This document shows positions 29,852 through 42,932 of a stretch of 64,000 bases of DNA, piece after piece (the first letter of the stretch is position 1; each line of letters starts with the position of its first letter). Under the pieces are notes generated by a model. The model was not told where the DNA came from. It did no database searches and saw only the letters and a program-made list of their open reading frames with translations. This DNA comes from Schizochytrium sp. TIO01 (Eukaryota > Sar > Bigyra > Thraustochytrida > Thraustochytriidae), in NCBI GenBank assembly GCA_004764695.1, contig SMSO01000034.1:637501-701500 (forward strand), given 5' to 3'. The position numbers and the translations under genes are program-made.

Positions 29852-31960
29852 CGTTGCAGTTGCAGAGACGTCGTGTTCGCTACTGCTACTGAAAGAAGAA
29901 ACTGTGGCCATTCCCTGTTGCAGAGTATGCATGTTAGGTTCTTAACCTTTCCTCGTAAGGGGTGATCTCTTTTAGAATTGTTGAGATGTTCTAAAATGCT
30001 CAATGGTTTCGATTAACAGAAGTGTACAATGCTGAGCAGTTTAGTTTACCCACAAACTCTTTTCATTTTCATGAAGGGTGGCTTACATCTACGGACAAAT
30101 GTTCGTAGGCACCCTCGGCCCTTAATGACTACCTTCGTTTGTTTGTCTTGTGTGTTGAGTCAACCTCAATTGTAATCTATTTGACGCAGATATCCTGGGA
30201 AATTGTTTTTATTAAATTTTAATGTTTTGCTATCCATACAGTCTACAAAAGGAGAATGATACCGTGACCCAAAATCGTCAAATCATAATCTTGTGTTCTG
30301 ACTCATTTCAGATGTTTCGACTAAATTGTACTATTATTTATAGAGCTGGGTGGAAAGCAAGACCCGAAGAATTTGCACGTTATGGAATAGCTCTGCCTCC
30401 TTGATCAGACAAAACACGGACTTCAATTATCGATCAATCCTATGTTTTATATATTTCAATATCAAATAAACCACGGAAGTACCCCAAGCCATGAGCCGCG
30501 TGCGTGCCCCCCGTGCTTGCTACAAACGAGCGCTTAGTCGCGTGCAGGAAAGTCGCACAATTCTTAATTCCACTGGCGCTTTAAAATCAATCAACTCTAG
30601 AGTACACGGTCATCTTTGCGCTCCCTTATTAATTCAATACACTTGAATCCTCCCTCTTTAAAGACCTTGCCTCTAATACTTTCTGATACTTTCTGACCTT
30701 TCCCGTCTCAGTTGTTATAAGCTCAACCTGAAACACTCAAACAAAACGATTGAGTACTTCATGGATAGGAAGGTGTATACCAACCTACGTAGGAATCGTA
30801 TATTTGATTTTTTGGCCTCTTCAGAGCCGTGCACAAACACACACTCAATCCATTTTCTTCCTCGGAGTTGATATCGTGGAGTTGATATAGCACTTTCGAT
30901 CCCTCGTCCCCTCTCTCTTCTTCCTCCTCTTCGTGGTGTAGTATCCTCCTTAAGTTGGTCCTAAGGTAAACGATATCTAGCGTATGATGTGCACAGTGGG
31001 TGTAGGAGAATAAACAAAAAACATCGTTATGATTAGTAAGTAAGCAGCAGAGTACATGAGAAAATCGTGTTTGCTTGAAATTCTGATCTTGTGAACCATT
31101 CTCCTGAAAGGTTCACAATAGTGCCTTCTCTTTACCATCGTAGGTGAGCTGCATATACGCTTAAAGCATGAATAATACTGGAGACGTGGGAGGACTTAAT
31201 TAGGTTCACCTGACCAGCTCAGGTTTTCGTTCCTCTACCTACAGGTAATTAGGTACCTGCCTACCTACAATCCATAAAGTTAAAGAATATTATTTCTAAT
31301 TCTGGGATAGCCAAAACCATTTTCTTTCCTCCCGAGTCTCACAAAACATCACTTGGTAAGAGCCATTGGAAATCATTATATTTATTTAGGAATATAACAT
31401 GCATATTCGCATGTACAGACTTGAGCTGATGCAAGTTGAATGAGCTCTAGACAAAGACCATAAGAACGCAAGCACGTGAAGCAGTAGATTGCATTTTGAC
31501 TTTTCTCTGAGGTCCATAACTGCTTAGGAAGTAGGTAGGCAACTCTTAGTACGATGTTTATAATGTGTTTCCCTGGTAATATATTAGGTATCACACTCAA
31601 GACAGTACTAGTAGTAATTATATAGTTTTATTTATTTAAATTTGTAAGAAAGAATAAATCATTGTGTTCACTAGTATTGTTTCTGCTGCTGCTTCGCGCA
31701 CGCGCCGCGACTCCAATTCTATTCGAGCGAGTGCTGTTGCCCATTACAAGGACCGCTTTGGGCGGCCGGGGTTGCTGCAGGGTCAGCAAAGTCCTCGGCG
31801 TGCATACAATATCACCTGAGGATTTCTCTGTAAATCCTTTGGCGTCACAGGCATCCATCCATTGGCATTGTTTGATGCTTGTTGTTCATTCTTGCATCTA
31901 CTTTCGTTTGTGCATTCAGTACTGACGGGTTAGCTCGAAACCTTTCCACGACAGTCTGTG
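29852..31960. other. 2.1-kb intergenic region, no gene seen
   Basis: AT-rich with no family-like frame and few simple repeats (TAGGTA/CTACC words near 31235-31268). A 51-codon ATG frame at 30491 is GC-richer than its surroundings but has no recognisable features. Confidence 0.55.
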
Positions 31961-33628
31961 ATGGCGCGTATTCGTCAGGCGCCGACTGTGCGAAGACCAT
32001 CTGTCGCAGATGCGGAGGAGTTTGCGTCCGAAGACGAAGAAGAGCTTGAGGTGGCGGCCCCTACTGCTTCTGATACACCCCGTCTCCAGGCACCAGGGAA
32101 GCATCAAGAACAACAATTTCAACGAAGAAGACCAGTCCCAATGAAGCTTGCATCCCAAAATCAATCCTCTCAAAATCAGAATGCACGCACATCTCAAAAA
32201 TCTCAGCTCTCAGCCCCAGGACGTCGTCTCCCATCTCAAACGGCTCAAAAGCAAGCCCCACAAAGACCTCGTAAAATGCAGCATGATTCTGAGGAAGAAG
32301 AGGAAGATGTAGAAGAAGAATCAGGTGTCTCTGATGCGGAGCAGGACGAAGCTGAAATAGAAGAATATAATAGCGAGACGGTCTCGGTCGAAGACGCAGA
32401 AGATACCGCGCCCATAATTCAAAGAGAGAATCGTGCGGGATCAACTCAGTCTGCAACCAGGAAAGGAAAACAGATAATGGTTGCAAAAACAATGCCATTG
32501 CCACGCAAAGGGAGTACGTCCGGAACAAAGACACTTGCGCAAGTTAATGCAGAGTCAAACCTTCCCCCAGACATTCCTATTGCAAAAGCTACAACAATAC
32601 CACGCAGGCAATCCGTGTCTAGTGCACGGAAAGGTAAATCTGCTGCAGCCACAGGCGCCTCGGACTCCGAAAGTACCTCATCCTCCTCAGGATCAGATTC
32701 GGAGTCTTCAAGTTCATCCATGAGCGATTCTGATTCTTATGATTCTGATTCTTCTGTGAGCTCTGATTCCTCCTATTCAACATTAGCGTCTGATGAGAGC
32801 GGCTATAGTGCACAGGTCCGCAGAAGGAAGTTGCGCCGGCGGCGCCGGCGTAAAAATGAATCACCGTTGCTCAGATCACTGTCGAAATTCTTGCCGCCGC
32901 TTCTTGCGTTGCCAATCTTTCTGCTAATCAGAGTCTTTGTTATGTGGCCTTTCAACTTCGTTTGGGGTGTATCTAAGCGAGGGGCTTTCATTGTCATGTA
33001 TGCCCAACCATACGTCATGAAAACTTATCACTATGTACGTGAAAATTTTCCTTGGAGCACCGCTCGCGAGGCGGCTGTTATTTCTTTACGTGTAAGCGCC
33101 GAAGGAGCAAAATATGGTGCTAGTGCAAGTCGTACAGGAACTGCTGCGCTGTGGTCATCTTCTCAAGTCTGGGGAGAGCGTGCTGTGGTCCTGTGCAAAG
33201 CGTTTGGGCATTCAATGGCAGGGCTTCTAGCATCAGGTGCGCGCCTGTGCGGCAGTGGGATTGTACGGGGTGCGCTGGGCCTTCGTGATGGTTTGACGTG
33301 GACCATGCGGGCAGTTGGAAGCATCCTTTACAACATCCTAGTATTCCCCTTGCGTGTGGGCAAGTTCATTGCATTCTTACCTTGGTCGATGCTTGAATTC
33401 GCGCGAGGCTTCACAGGTTTTTTCAGAGACAACCAGGACACTTTGGCTGATGTCATTGCAACAATCATTGGAATGTATCTTATTGGTGTCCTTTTGGGCG
33501 TACTTTTGGGACCCATTGCGGTCAAGCTTGGATGGATGTCATATGAAATGTTGGATGCTCTAGGCGTGGCCGAACTCTGTGTTTCTATTGGACTCTTACG
33601 AAAACCTGGCTGGTTTATTTGGAAGTAG
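31961..33628 (+). CDS. unrecognised membrane protein with long acidic/Ser-rich disordered N-terminus
   Basis: 555 residues from the second codon of a GTG-ATG pair; the ATG is taken as the start. Unrecognised. Residues 1-285 are disordered: Gln/Pro-rich, then acidic (EEEEEDVEEE near 111-120), then a Ser/Asp tract at 232-280 resembling casein-kinase-2 sites. A strongly basic run, RRRKLRRRRRRK (287-298), directly precedes a hydrophobic helix at 309-328. Residues 330-490 are mildly hydrophobic and rich in Ala/Gly/Trp. A clear second helix is at 498-520 (IGMYLIGVLLGVLLGPIA). The polar-tail, basic cluster, membrane-helix order recalls inner-nuclear-membrane or ER shaping proteins, but this is only a topological resemblance. 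No catalytic motif is visible. It has no close neighbour on either side. Confidence 0.75.
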   Translation: MARIRQAPTVRRPSVADAEEFASEDEEELEVAAPTASDTPRLQAPGKHQEQQFQRRRPVPMKLASQNQSSQNQNARTSQKSQLSAPGRRLPSQTAQKQAPQRPRKMQHDSEEEEEDVEEESGVSDAEQDEAEIEEYNSETVSVEDAEDTAPIIQRENRAGSTQSATRKGKQIMVAKTMPLPRKGSTSGTKTLAQVNAESNLPPDIPIAKATTIPRRQSVSSARKGKSAAATGASDSESTSSSSGSDSESSSSSMSDSDSYDSDSSVSSDSSYSTLASDESGYSAQVRRRKLRRRRRRKNESPLLRSLSKFLPPLLALPIFLLIRVFVMWPFNFVWGVSKRGAFIVMYAQPYVMKTYHYVRENFPWSTAREAAVISLRVSAEGAKYGASASRTGTAALWSSSQVWGERAVVLCKAFGHSMAGLLASGARLCGSGIVRGALGLRDGLTWTMRAVGSILYNILVFPLRVGKFIAFLPWSMLEFARGFTGFFRDNQDTLADVIATIIGMYLIGVLLGVLLGPIAVKLGWMSYEMLDALGVAELCVSIGLLRKPGWFIWK

Positions 33629-34976
33629 ATATAGGTCTGCAAGATAATCCTCATTTGAACAAAGACATATAAAGAGTGAACAACAGTGGAAAGGGTGAGA
33701 ACCTTACAAGAGGAAAGTCGAGAGTCATTGTTCCATCAAGTCATCTACAAGCTCTCAGTCAACCTTCAGCTTCAACTTTTTTTAACCAACTAGAGGAATA
33801 AAAAAAGAAAGAAACTTTCATCTACTTCACACGAGTAACTATCATTTTGAACAAATAAAATAAACGATTTCTTTTATAGTACTTCTTTGATTGTGTAGAT
33901 CGCAGCTCTCATGGACACGCCTCTTCGATGACTTTGATTAGAATTACTATAACAATGAAAACAACGCTGACTGTAAAGAATCATTTAATTTCGAATTGCT
34001 TGATAGCTCGAATTTTATTTTTTTTTCAAGTGCAGCTCATCTCAGAAAATGAAATGCCATCCTGGCTACGTATTTAAGGGTGGTTGAACGAACCAAAGTA
34101 GGCATAGCAGATTCCTTTGCTACCTGTACCTCATCAGAGATACTTACAAGCTTGCACCAAGTGCAGGATGATTAATACAGTTTTCTTATGGCCTTTTATA
34201 TTGTAAATTGCTATCTTTCGAAGTAAAATTGTTGGAAATGAATTGGACTAGTTGTATGGACCCTCTCAATATTCCAAGGCAATCTGTACTGTACCAGCGA
34301 TTTAGGATTAGTCCTTTAAGAGAAAAGGGCACATCTGTGGGGAAAAGTTGAGACAGTCTCAGAGAAATTCGCTGTATAAATAAAAAATGAATTACAAAGA
34401 AGCTTTTTGGAAAGGTGAAAATTGTAAAATAAATGACTTTAATATCCTGTGAATTTGGCACATAATGTTAAATTGTGTGAATAAGAGTAGAAGGCTCAAG
34501 GTTCAAAAATTTTAGGCATCTACGAGAAATATAGCGAGAAGAAAGAAAGTGGGTTAAAGGGTCCAAATTCGGTGAAAAAATAATAGCACAATAACAATGT
34601 CAATGAAGACTGCTGCATACAAAAGCATACGCTAATCAATTCAGGTCGGAATATAACAAGTTCATTTCCCATATAACCAGGGTCGTGAAATCGTAACATT
34701 CTTACACATAAATCACACGCCTCACAAAGGCTTTCGTTGGATCTGTAAAAAAATGTGAAACGAGTGTTTATGCGTATAAAACCTCCTCCTTCTCTCTACA
34801 CGTATTTCTCTGCCATGATGGTAGAGTAGGTCAAAATTGTATCTCTTCTCTTTTTTTTTTTTTTTTTTTGATAAAGGGTGGGCTCAGGAAGAGGAGAACA
34901 CGCACGGTACAAAAGGATGGTGTCAGGAAAAGATTTCATAATCGCTTCAAAACTAGCTCCGGGTGATACAATATCT
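33629..34976. other. convergent intergenic region, no gene seen
   Basis: AT-rich spacer of 1.3 kb between two 3' ends. A 20-base T run lies at about 34851-34870. No family-like frame. Confidence 0.6.
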
Positions 34977-36339
34977 TCATTTCCCTCCTGAAGAACTGCT
35001 CCCAGAGCCAGAGCCAGATCTGCTGGTGGAGTTGTGCGCGTTTTGACGGCGATTCACGGAAGAGCCCCTGCCTTGACTTTTCGGGACCGAGTCTGTGTTT
35101 TCGTCGCCACCGCTACCACTGTCTCCGCTGTCTCCGTTTCCGTTATATCCAAGAAATCCTCCACTGCCTAACCTCGATCCCGAACTAGACCCGCTACCAC
35201 TATTGGAGTCTGCCGAGCCGTTGCCAGAAGACAAGGGCGCAGAAATCATTCCAGAGTTGGCTGTTGACCCTGAACCTGATGCGGATCCCGAGCGGTTGGT
35301 GCCGTTGCTTGCTTCACCGTCACCTGACTCGACATCATCGAATGAAGATCCATCCCCATTGCGACCTCCATTCGAGCTACTTTCCTTTTCGCCGCTGCTT
35401 GCGTCTGAGCTTCTTGAAGAATGAGCCTGATGGTCACCATTCATGTTTGACTCATCAAACGCCATCTGGCGATTTCGCTTATTGGATCCACCATTTCGCG
35501 GAGCGCTTACACTGGCAGAGCGCGTGCTGGACTGCCCGCCATGACTAGTAGAATCACGAGTGCTAGCCTTGTTTCTTTGTGCAACATATCTTGCTCTGAT
35601 GGCAGCCTGGCCACGCTTTGTGAGCTTGCGAATAGTATTCATCGGGTCATCCCGCATCTCGCATAGTAGTGGCTCAAAGTTGATGTCTGATTTAATAAGT
35701 GCTGCAAGCAAGCGTTGGCGCTCTTCGGAATCCGGAAAGTTAAGGTCGGCATAATCTTCGCCGTAGTATGAAATAGCTTTAAGATCAACACAAAGAGCAG
35801 CGCGTAATTCAGAATCATAGGCTCCAAGGTGTTCGCTCTTATTTGAGGTGGGATTCCATACGCGTGCAGTCCAGACTTTAGAGCGGCGATTCCATGACAC
35901 GCCACGAAATTTTGAGCCTTTATCTTTGCTTCGGTCAAGATCAGCAACTTGATTGTATACAGGATTTGATGGAGCAGCGGGCATCATAGAATCAGCGCCC
36001 TGAGGGGCGCCGTTGTACATCCATGAACTTTGCATGTAGACCGGTTGATTTGACGTCATTGGAGCGAACTGTCCCTGGTTTACGGGAAATGTTTGTTGTT
36101 GTTGTTGTTGCTGCATTTGTTGCTGCGAGTTTTGCTGCGAGGGGTTTATCCATTGTGAATTCTCCTGGGTAGATGGCGCAGGAAAGTTCATATTCATCAT
36201 GAATGGGGCCATGCCCATGTTTGGGTTTGATATTCCATTCATTGTATTACCCATCTGCTGAAAGCCTGAAACACCAGGCACGAATGGTATTGCATTCATG
36301 TTCTGGCCTATCATCATTTGTGAAGGGAATCCGTACTGT

Positions 36340-36372
<33 letters not shown>

Positions 36373-36569
36373 GGCTGCTGTTGCTGCTGCTGCTGAGGAG
36401 AGAACATCACCATGTTCGCTGGGTTTGTCATTGACATTGTCGGTGCGTTCATATATCCCTGATTTGATTGAGGTTGTGTTTGCTGCTGTGTTTGTTGTTG
36501 TTGCTGCTGATGCTGTTTATCTGAGTCGTTGCTGTTTACAGCACCATTCGATGTGGTCATCTGGTACAT
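34977..36569 (-). CDS. AP2/ERF-domain protein with polyQ and Ser/Gly-rich flanks, probable transcription factor
   Basis: 530 residues with one AP2 DNA-binding domain at about 220-279: SKFRGVSWNRRSKVWTARV, then HLGAYDSELRAALCVDLKAI. It shows the expected three-strand sheet plus helix, with conserved Gly-Val, Trp and Ala positions. A helical basic segment follows (MNTIRKLTKRGQAAIRARY, 310-328). The N-terminal 200 residues are Gln/Met/Asn-rich with several polyQ runs (21-30, 59-78, 150-159), as in activation domains. The C-terminal 190 residues are Ser/Gly/Asn-rich and disordered. The start is the ATG of MYQMTTSNG. Known AP2 proteins are plant ERF and apicomplexan ApiAP2 regulators and homing-endonuclease relatives; no HNH motif is seen here. 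DNA binding is well supported; targets are unknown. Its 5' end faces the 11-kb repeat-rich region. Confidence 0.94.
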
Positions 36570-36997
36570 GGTGCCTTTTGTTTTGTCACTGACTTAATCG
36601 AGCACGCAGCAAAAGCCAAACCTCTCCTCTTGAGGACCTTTTCAGAATCGGATTAATGATACCTCAATAAAGAAAAATTGGGTCTCTGGCCTCGCACGCA
36701 CGCACGCGCGCAATCTTAAATACTCTCGAGCAACGAAGTCAAGGAAAAATCAGCAGGAGCGCCAAAGTGCGTGCACAGAAATAGACGGGTAAGACTGCCA
36801 GGTCCGGCACAGACTTAGTGGTCGCGTTAGCCTGCCGGACCGCTGGCCTGAGCTCTTTCCCGCCCGCGGCGACGCTAGCTCCGCCTGTCTATCACCCGCT
36901 AGCCTCGAGCGCGAGCCTCTCTCTCGCTCTGTGCCTGCCTGCTTGGATTTCTCCCTTTCCTCTCTTCTCCCCAGCTGACTTAACTTGGCCCTGCTCG

Positions 36998-37026
36998 ATC
37001 TCTCTCTCTCTCTCTCTCTCTCTCTG
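36998..37026 (+). repeat. (TC)n dinucleotide repeat
   Basis: About fourteen uninterrupted TC units followed by a GC-rich stretch. It lies roughly 430 bp upstream of the AP2 gene start. Confidence 0.9.
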
Positions 37027-37991
37027 CGGCGCCTCGCCCGCGGCACAACTAGCTGGCTGCTAGCTAGCTATACAGGCCCCGAGCCTCGCGCGCCCTACGC
37101 AGCGCAGAGCAGAGACGGGAGTGTGGAGGTGCAGCGCAGAAGACGAGACCGGGTCTGTGACAGCTATGCAAAAGCACAACAGGAGAAGACAAACCAAAGT
37201 GACGAGAGAGAGGAAGGCCGAAAAAAGGCAACTCACACAGAAAAGCACGGCAAAAATAACTCAATCAGAGACAGATAAACAGATAAACAAAGAAACAAAG
37301 AAACACTCACTCGGTCAATCAGGCACAATCAGTCAATCAGTCGCGCGGTGGGTATAGATCGATAGATAGATACCTCTTCAGAGGAACAGACAGACAGACA
37401 GAGCTCTTCCTCGGCCGGGGCGTACCACGGCGAAGCCTTCCCTGCGGAGGAAGGGGGAGAACGTGCGAGCCTACCAAGAACCGCGCTTGTTTGTTTGTTT
37501 GTTTGTTTGTTTGTTTGTTGATCGATGAGATGAAACAATAGTTTGACGTTTGCTTCTCCTTCCTTCCTGTCTTCTTCTCTCTTTGTTTTTCTTCTCGTGT
37601 TTTTAAAAAGCCTTTCCCTCGTGGTTTTTTTGCCAACTAATTTGCCTATACAGCTTAATTTACCCCTGGCTGCACTTGACTCGGGCAAACGCTATGTATG
37701 TGAAGGCCGATGTTAAATCAATTTTTAAAAAGCGACTCGGAGGTTAGTGATCATATAAGTGACTCATATGCAACCAAACTAAAAGGAACGAGGGCCTTCT
37801 CTTTCCATTCTCCTTTTAATTAAAAAAAAAAAAGTTTTATTCTTCCTTCCTTCCTTCCTTCCTTCCTTTCTTTCTTTCTTTCTTTCATTCATTTTTTTCT
37901 TTCTTTCTTTCTTCTCTCTCTCTCTCTCAAATATCTATCGGATTGGCGTCATTTGGCGTCCATAGACAATGGTGCGTTCTCTGCAGCTTTA

Positions 37992-38022
<31 letters not shown>

Positions 38023-38197
38023 ATCTTTTGCTGGCTAGAGAACGAACGACTGCTCGTGGCGAGCGATCAGCCGATCGAACTCAACGAGGTCGGTTAATCA
38101 GCGCCCGCCAAATAGCTTCTGCTCTTTCCATCGACGATCTTCAATGCCCGCATTCGTTTGTAGCGAATGGCCGTGCTCTTTCTTTCTCTTCCCTCCC

Positions 38198-38200
<3 letters not shown>

Positions 38201-38239
<39 letters not shown>
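38201..38239 (+). repeat. (AATC)n microsatellite
   Basis: About nine to ten AATC units in a row. Confidence 0.9.
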
Positions 38240-38584
38240 GAACCTCTCTCTCCTCAGCGATCGCAGGACGTCCATCGCCCGCAATTGAGAGAGGTAAGAT
38301 AGGAAGACAGCCCGCGCTCTTCCTCCTCGCCAGACAGACGGAGGGCGCGCTAAACACGAGCGTGGGCTCGGAGGGAGCCAAGCTGGAGGCCTGTGAGAGC
38401 TGTGGCGAGGGAGAGAGGAGAGAGGAGAGAAATGCCAATGCGGGGAAAAGGAAGCGAGAGTCAACGAAGAATGAATGCATGAACGAACGAATGAATGAAT
38501 GCATGCATGAATGAATGAATGATGCAACAACCATCAAAGAGAACGGTGATGGTCTCTCTCTCTGTATCTGTCTCTGTCTCTCTC

Positions 38585-38587
<3 letters not shown>

Positions 38588-38618
<31 letters not shown>
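38588..38618 (+). repeat. (TCTG)n microsatellite
   Basis: About eight TCTG units, preceded by CT-rich sequence and followed by an AGC run at about 38627-38645. Confidence 0.9.
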
Positions 38619-38620
<2 letters not shown>

Positions 38621-41600
38621 GAAGGGCAGCAGCAGCAGCAGCAGCACAGCGAGACAGAGCAGCGAGGAGGCAGAAGAGCCTGCCTGGCTGCCTGGCTGTC
38701 TGGCTGCCTGACGCTTTGGTGGGACCATGTACTCCATCGACTGAGCAGCAGACCGCTTCGCTGGCGCCTGGGTTTGGCGCCGCTCTCGTCTCGCTTCGCC
38801 AAGCACGCAGAGATGGCAAGCTTTTATGAACGATAGAAGCGAGTGATATTTATTTATCAACGCAACTAGCGCCGCGACGAGGCAAGCAGGCCAGCCACGC
38901 CAGCTCTGAAGGCAGCCCCAAGACGAGAAGGGGAGAGACTTACTTGCGAGAAAGAGGTACCGCCCGACCGTCAACCTGACGCCGCCGCAGCCGCCGCCGC
39001 AGCCGCCGCCGCCTGCTGCACGATCAATCGAACAGCCATAACCCGGAGAGAAAGGAAATCAACCACCCGATCAGTAGCTAGCTAGCTTACTCACTTACCT
39101 TCTTCTTCTTTCCGCCTGCTGTCTCCTGTTTGCTTCGCTGTTTGGCGCGTCTCGCACAGCGGATCGCCGCCCTAGCTCCTCGCGAACTCTTGCAACCCGC
39201 GCGCAGCGCTCTCCACGCCGCACTCGATGAAACAGTTTCCTGACTGTCTCTGTCTCTGCGGTTGATTGATCTCTCTTTTTTCTATCCTTCTTTCATTCTT
39301 TCATTAAATTCTTATTATTTTGTTTTATCTTTCTTTCTAATTTCCCTTTCTTTCCTCCCATCTACTATCGCTGCCACTAAGCTAGTTAGTTAGCTATCTA
39401 GCTGCTAGCACTCCGCCTAAGCGGTCATTAGTAGCAGCGCTTCGCGGTGCGTAAAAGAAGGCTGTTCCTCGGAGGATGAGCGAACGCGCTCCACAAGAGA
39501 GCGGCTTAGGGGACGCTTTTCCTGATTAATTTACCGAAAACGAAGCAGGCTCCGACATCCCTCCCGGAACAACATCAGGAGGAAGTATGTTTGCCCGAGA
39601 GGGAGCACCGGAACAAAAGAGGGTGTCGTAGGGGAGCTGTGGTCGTCAACTTCCGAAGTTGGATGAGTCAAGTCCTATTCAAAGCCGATCTCCTCACAAT
39701 GCCTGCGTTCTTGCCAGCTTCCCTCCACCACACAGTTATTCAAAGTGGCGAGGGTGCGCAGACCAGTCCATCCCTCTTGGCGTCGGGAGGGCAACCCCAA
39801 ACCACTCTCCCTAGGCAGGAGGCAGAGGAGGCCCAAGGCACACCGTCGGTAAGCAATGCTTGCCTCGCTGAGGTCAACACCGCTGTTGCAACCAAGCCGT
39901 GGGTTATAGCAACCAAGCAAGTCGCCTGCATCATCTTCCGAGCTCTGCAGATGAATGTTTCAGAAAGTAGCGCTCTTTCTCTTCTCCCTCCTTTCCCTTG
40001 TTTTTCTTTTTCTTTTTTAATAATTTATTTTAGAATCAATCTTCATTGAGATTTCAGTAGGTAGCAGGTGTGTATGTATGTATATCCCTATCGACTTGAA
40101 AACAATAGAAACCAGCAAGCAAGCCAAAGGGCCCAATAAGTATTTGTACCTTCCCATAAAACACTGAAGAAACTGAGACCACATGTCGGTTTGGCCAATT
40201 GATGCTGCATCCATCGCTGCCTTCATTGGACAGTCAGCACTGAGTTATCCTCCTTTTCTTTTCCTTTCAAAAAAAGAAGAAGAAAAAAAGTTTAATTTAT
40301 ATTATTATTTTTTTAAGTTTTAAAAACAATAATAGTGGGAGCCTTCATCTCGAAAGTGATATATATCTTGAAATGACAGAAGAGCGAATACCTTAAACAT
40401 TGCCATCATCGTGCTGCAGCAAGACTAACATACGCCTGCTGCTGGAAACTAGGGCTTTAAAACCCCTGAATTAGTCATGGACGTCACGACCTTGCATTTA
40501 TTTCTCAGGGCCATTCTTGAGAGAGCAGTTAAACACTGTTCTTGCGTATAACTTATTTATTGTGTGTATCTGCAAAGGACAGTTTCTCTTTTTTGTTCTT
40601 GTGGTGCAATGAATGTGTGAGATCGACTGCAGTTAGCGAGGCACTACCTCCTTCCTTTCCTGGCTATTCGATAACCCGAGTTCCATTCGTGTATTCATTC
40701 ATTTATTCATTTACTATTTTTCCACGAGTTGCTCTGCGTTCTTGCCAGAAGCGAGTACTACTAGTTGTAGAGTTGAGACTACCTGACAGCGGTGTACGAA
40801 GTACCTAGCCAGGAAGGTATGTATGTATGTATGTTTGTACGCGTCCAAACAAGCCACCAGCAAGGTAGTTTAGCCATATTTATGCACTCACTCACTCACT
40901 CACTCACTCACTCCCGCACTCACTCATTCGCTTACCTTTTGATCACTTCTTGCACAGACACCATTCCTGAAGAGAAGAACTCCTTAGGTCACATCGGATT
41001 AAACCCGGACCTGACCTCAAATAGTCGCGACCGTGTGAGAGCTGACGATCACAGGTTCTGCCTCTCTCAAAAGTCACCCTGTCATATCGTTTTTTGTTTG
41101 TTTTGTTCATTATTTTGCCGACATCAGCTGATATAATTTTCTACTTTGAATCATTGGTAGGCAATATGGCAACTAGAGAATCCCCTAATCGACTGTATAG
41201 CAGTGGTAGACTTATGGTGTTTACCTGATACCGCCTTTCTCTTTCAATTTATTTTGGCCTGAGAATGTCGGTAGAATTGTACATTAGCTCTGATAATGGG
41301 AGGCGATGCTAACTCTCGCTCGGCTTGGAAAGCGTCAGTTAGGCTCAGCCGCAAGCGCCTTCCCTGTATCTGCACCAAGGTCCAAGTCTCGAAATGCCCA
41401 ACACAGATGACATTGAAGCATTTTCTTCTCTTAACCATTATTATTATTATTAGCGTAATTCAATATAATAGCTGAAAAAAAGGGGGGGGGGAGAAAGAAT
41501 AGCTTCGTAAAAAGATCCTGATATGCTAGCCTGATGCTATGTTTTAACCTATTGAACTACCTTTTTACTGATAACTATCATGCCATCTTAACTTCTTTTT

Positions 41601-42689
41601 TTTGTTTGAACATATATAAAATATAAAAGTTTCTTTGATTAACTTTTTAATTTAAGAATGTAAATCAAAACACTCCTGCGCGGCGGCGTGGAAGCAATTA
41701 CACCGACAGCGCTCTTTATTAGTTGCTGGCATCGGTATATCCTTCCGCAGCCACTCGCTACAGGTCACAAGAATGTGAGACAGCACTGATCCAGAGACTT
41801 TACCCAACAGCAGAGTAAGCGCAGTGGTTCTGGCTACTATTCCATTTTTTTAATTGTTTTTACGCCGCTGACTTTGTCAACGCGCTGGAGGTGCCGCTGC
41901 AAGCAAGCAGGCAGGCAGGCGAGCAGGCAAGCAAAAAGAGAGAAGCGCAGACAGAAAGTAAGGGTCGCTCTGAGCTCAACGAAAGCTCAAGGCCCCAGAA
42001 GCACATTACCGTGATCAGTGGGGCAGTCGCAGGTATTTGTTCCGGTGTGGGCGATTTTATCAGTTTACTTGACTGGTTATCGCTCTCTGGCGCCTCCTCT
42101 CTCCCTCTCCCCTCTCTACACATTCTACTATCGACTCTTATTTAATTGCCGAAGAAAGAGGCTTTTTTAGCTCGCTTACTCAGATCGTCAAAACACCCCG
42201 AAGTAGAGTAACAGATAACTGAAGCTGCTAAGCTCGTCAATGCTCGTGCAGCCATTGTTAGTTAGTTAGTTAGCTAGCTAGCTAGTTGAAGAGTTAGTTG
42301 AAAAGTTAGTTGAGTAGTTTCGTTGAATAGTTAGTTGAAGAGTCAGTTAGTTAGTCAGGGAGGTACTCTAGCTAGGGTAGGCAGGGAGGGGTTTCGTCCT
42401 TTGCGTATACATTTATTTATACGCCTCTTGGTAGAGTGGTAGAGTACACCTTATTTTTAATTAAAATTATAATAAAAACTAAATTAGGATCAAACTCTGA
42501 AGGCCGGAATTCTAGCTAGATGATAGACGATGGCGAGTGAGCGAGTGCGATTAGACGGACGGTAAAGGCTCTGGATGCATGCACTCTGGAATCGTGGAAA
42601 GCTACTTTCTCGAACTCCTCTCTTGAAACCATCTACGTTGCAAGAACGCAAGTAAAAACATGCAGGTGCCTAATTACTATCCAAGCAAC

Positions 42690-42732
<43 letters not shown>

Positions 42733-42749
42733 CCAAGCAAGCAAGCAAC

Positions 42750-42788
<39 letters not shown>

Positions 42789-42845
42789 CCAAGCAAGCAA
42801 GCAAGCAAGCAACCAAGCAAGCAAGCAAGCAACCAAGCAAGCAAC

Positions 42846-42881
<36 letters not shown>

Positions 42882-42901
42882 GAAGCAAGCAAGCAAGCAA
42901 C

Positions 42902-42932
<31 letters not shown>

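Noticed and set aside
29418-29945. 175-codon frame overlapping the hypothetical gene at 29240
   Set aside because: Same strand, shifted frame; composition less protein-like and no suitable start context, so treated as a shadow. The choice between the two is not certain.
30491-30646. Short ATG frame (51 codons), GC-richer than its surroundings
   Set aside because: No domain, signal or membrane feature and no homology I recognise; length is within chance.
39591-40049. 152-codon frame in the repeat-rich region
   Set aside because: It opens from TTG, not ATG, has low-complexity composition and a tail read from T-rich DNA.
42420-42455. Possible tRNA start (TGGTAGAGTGGTAGAG resembles a D-arm)
   Set aside because: The downstream sequence is AT-rich and gives no anticodon stem, T-arm or matching acceptor stem.
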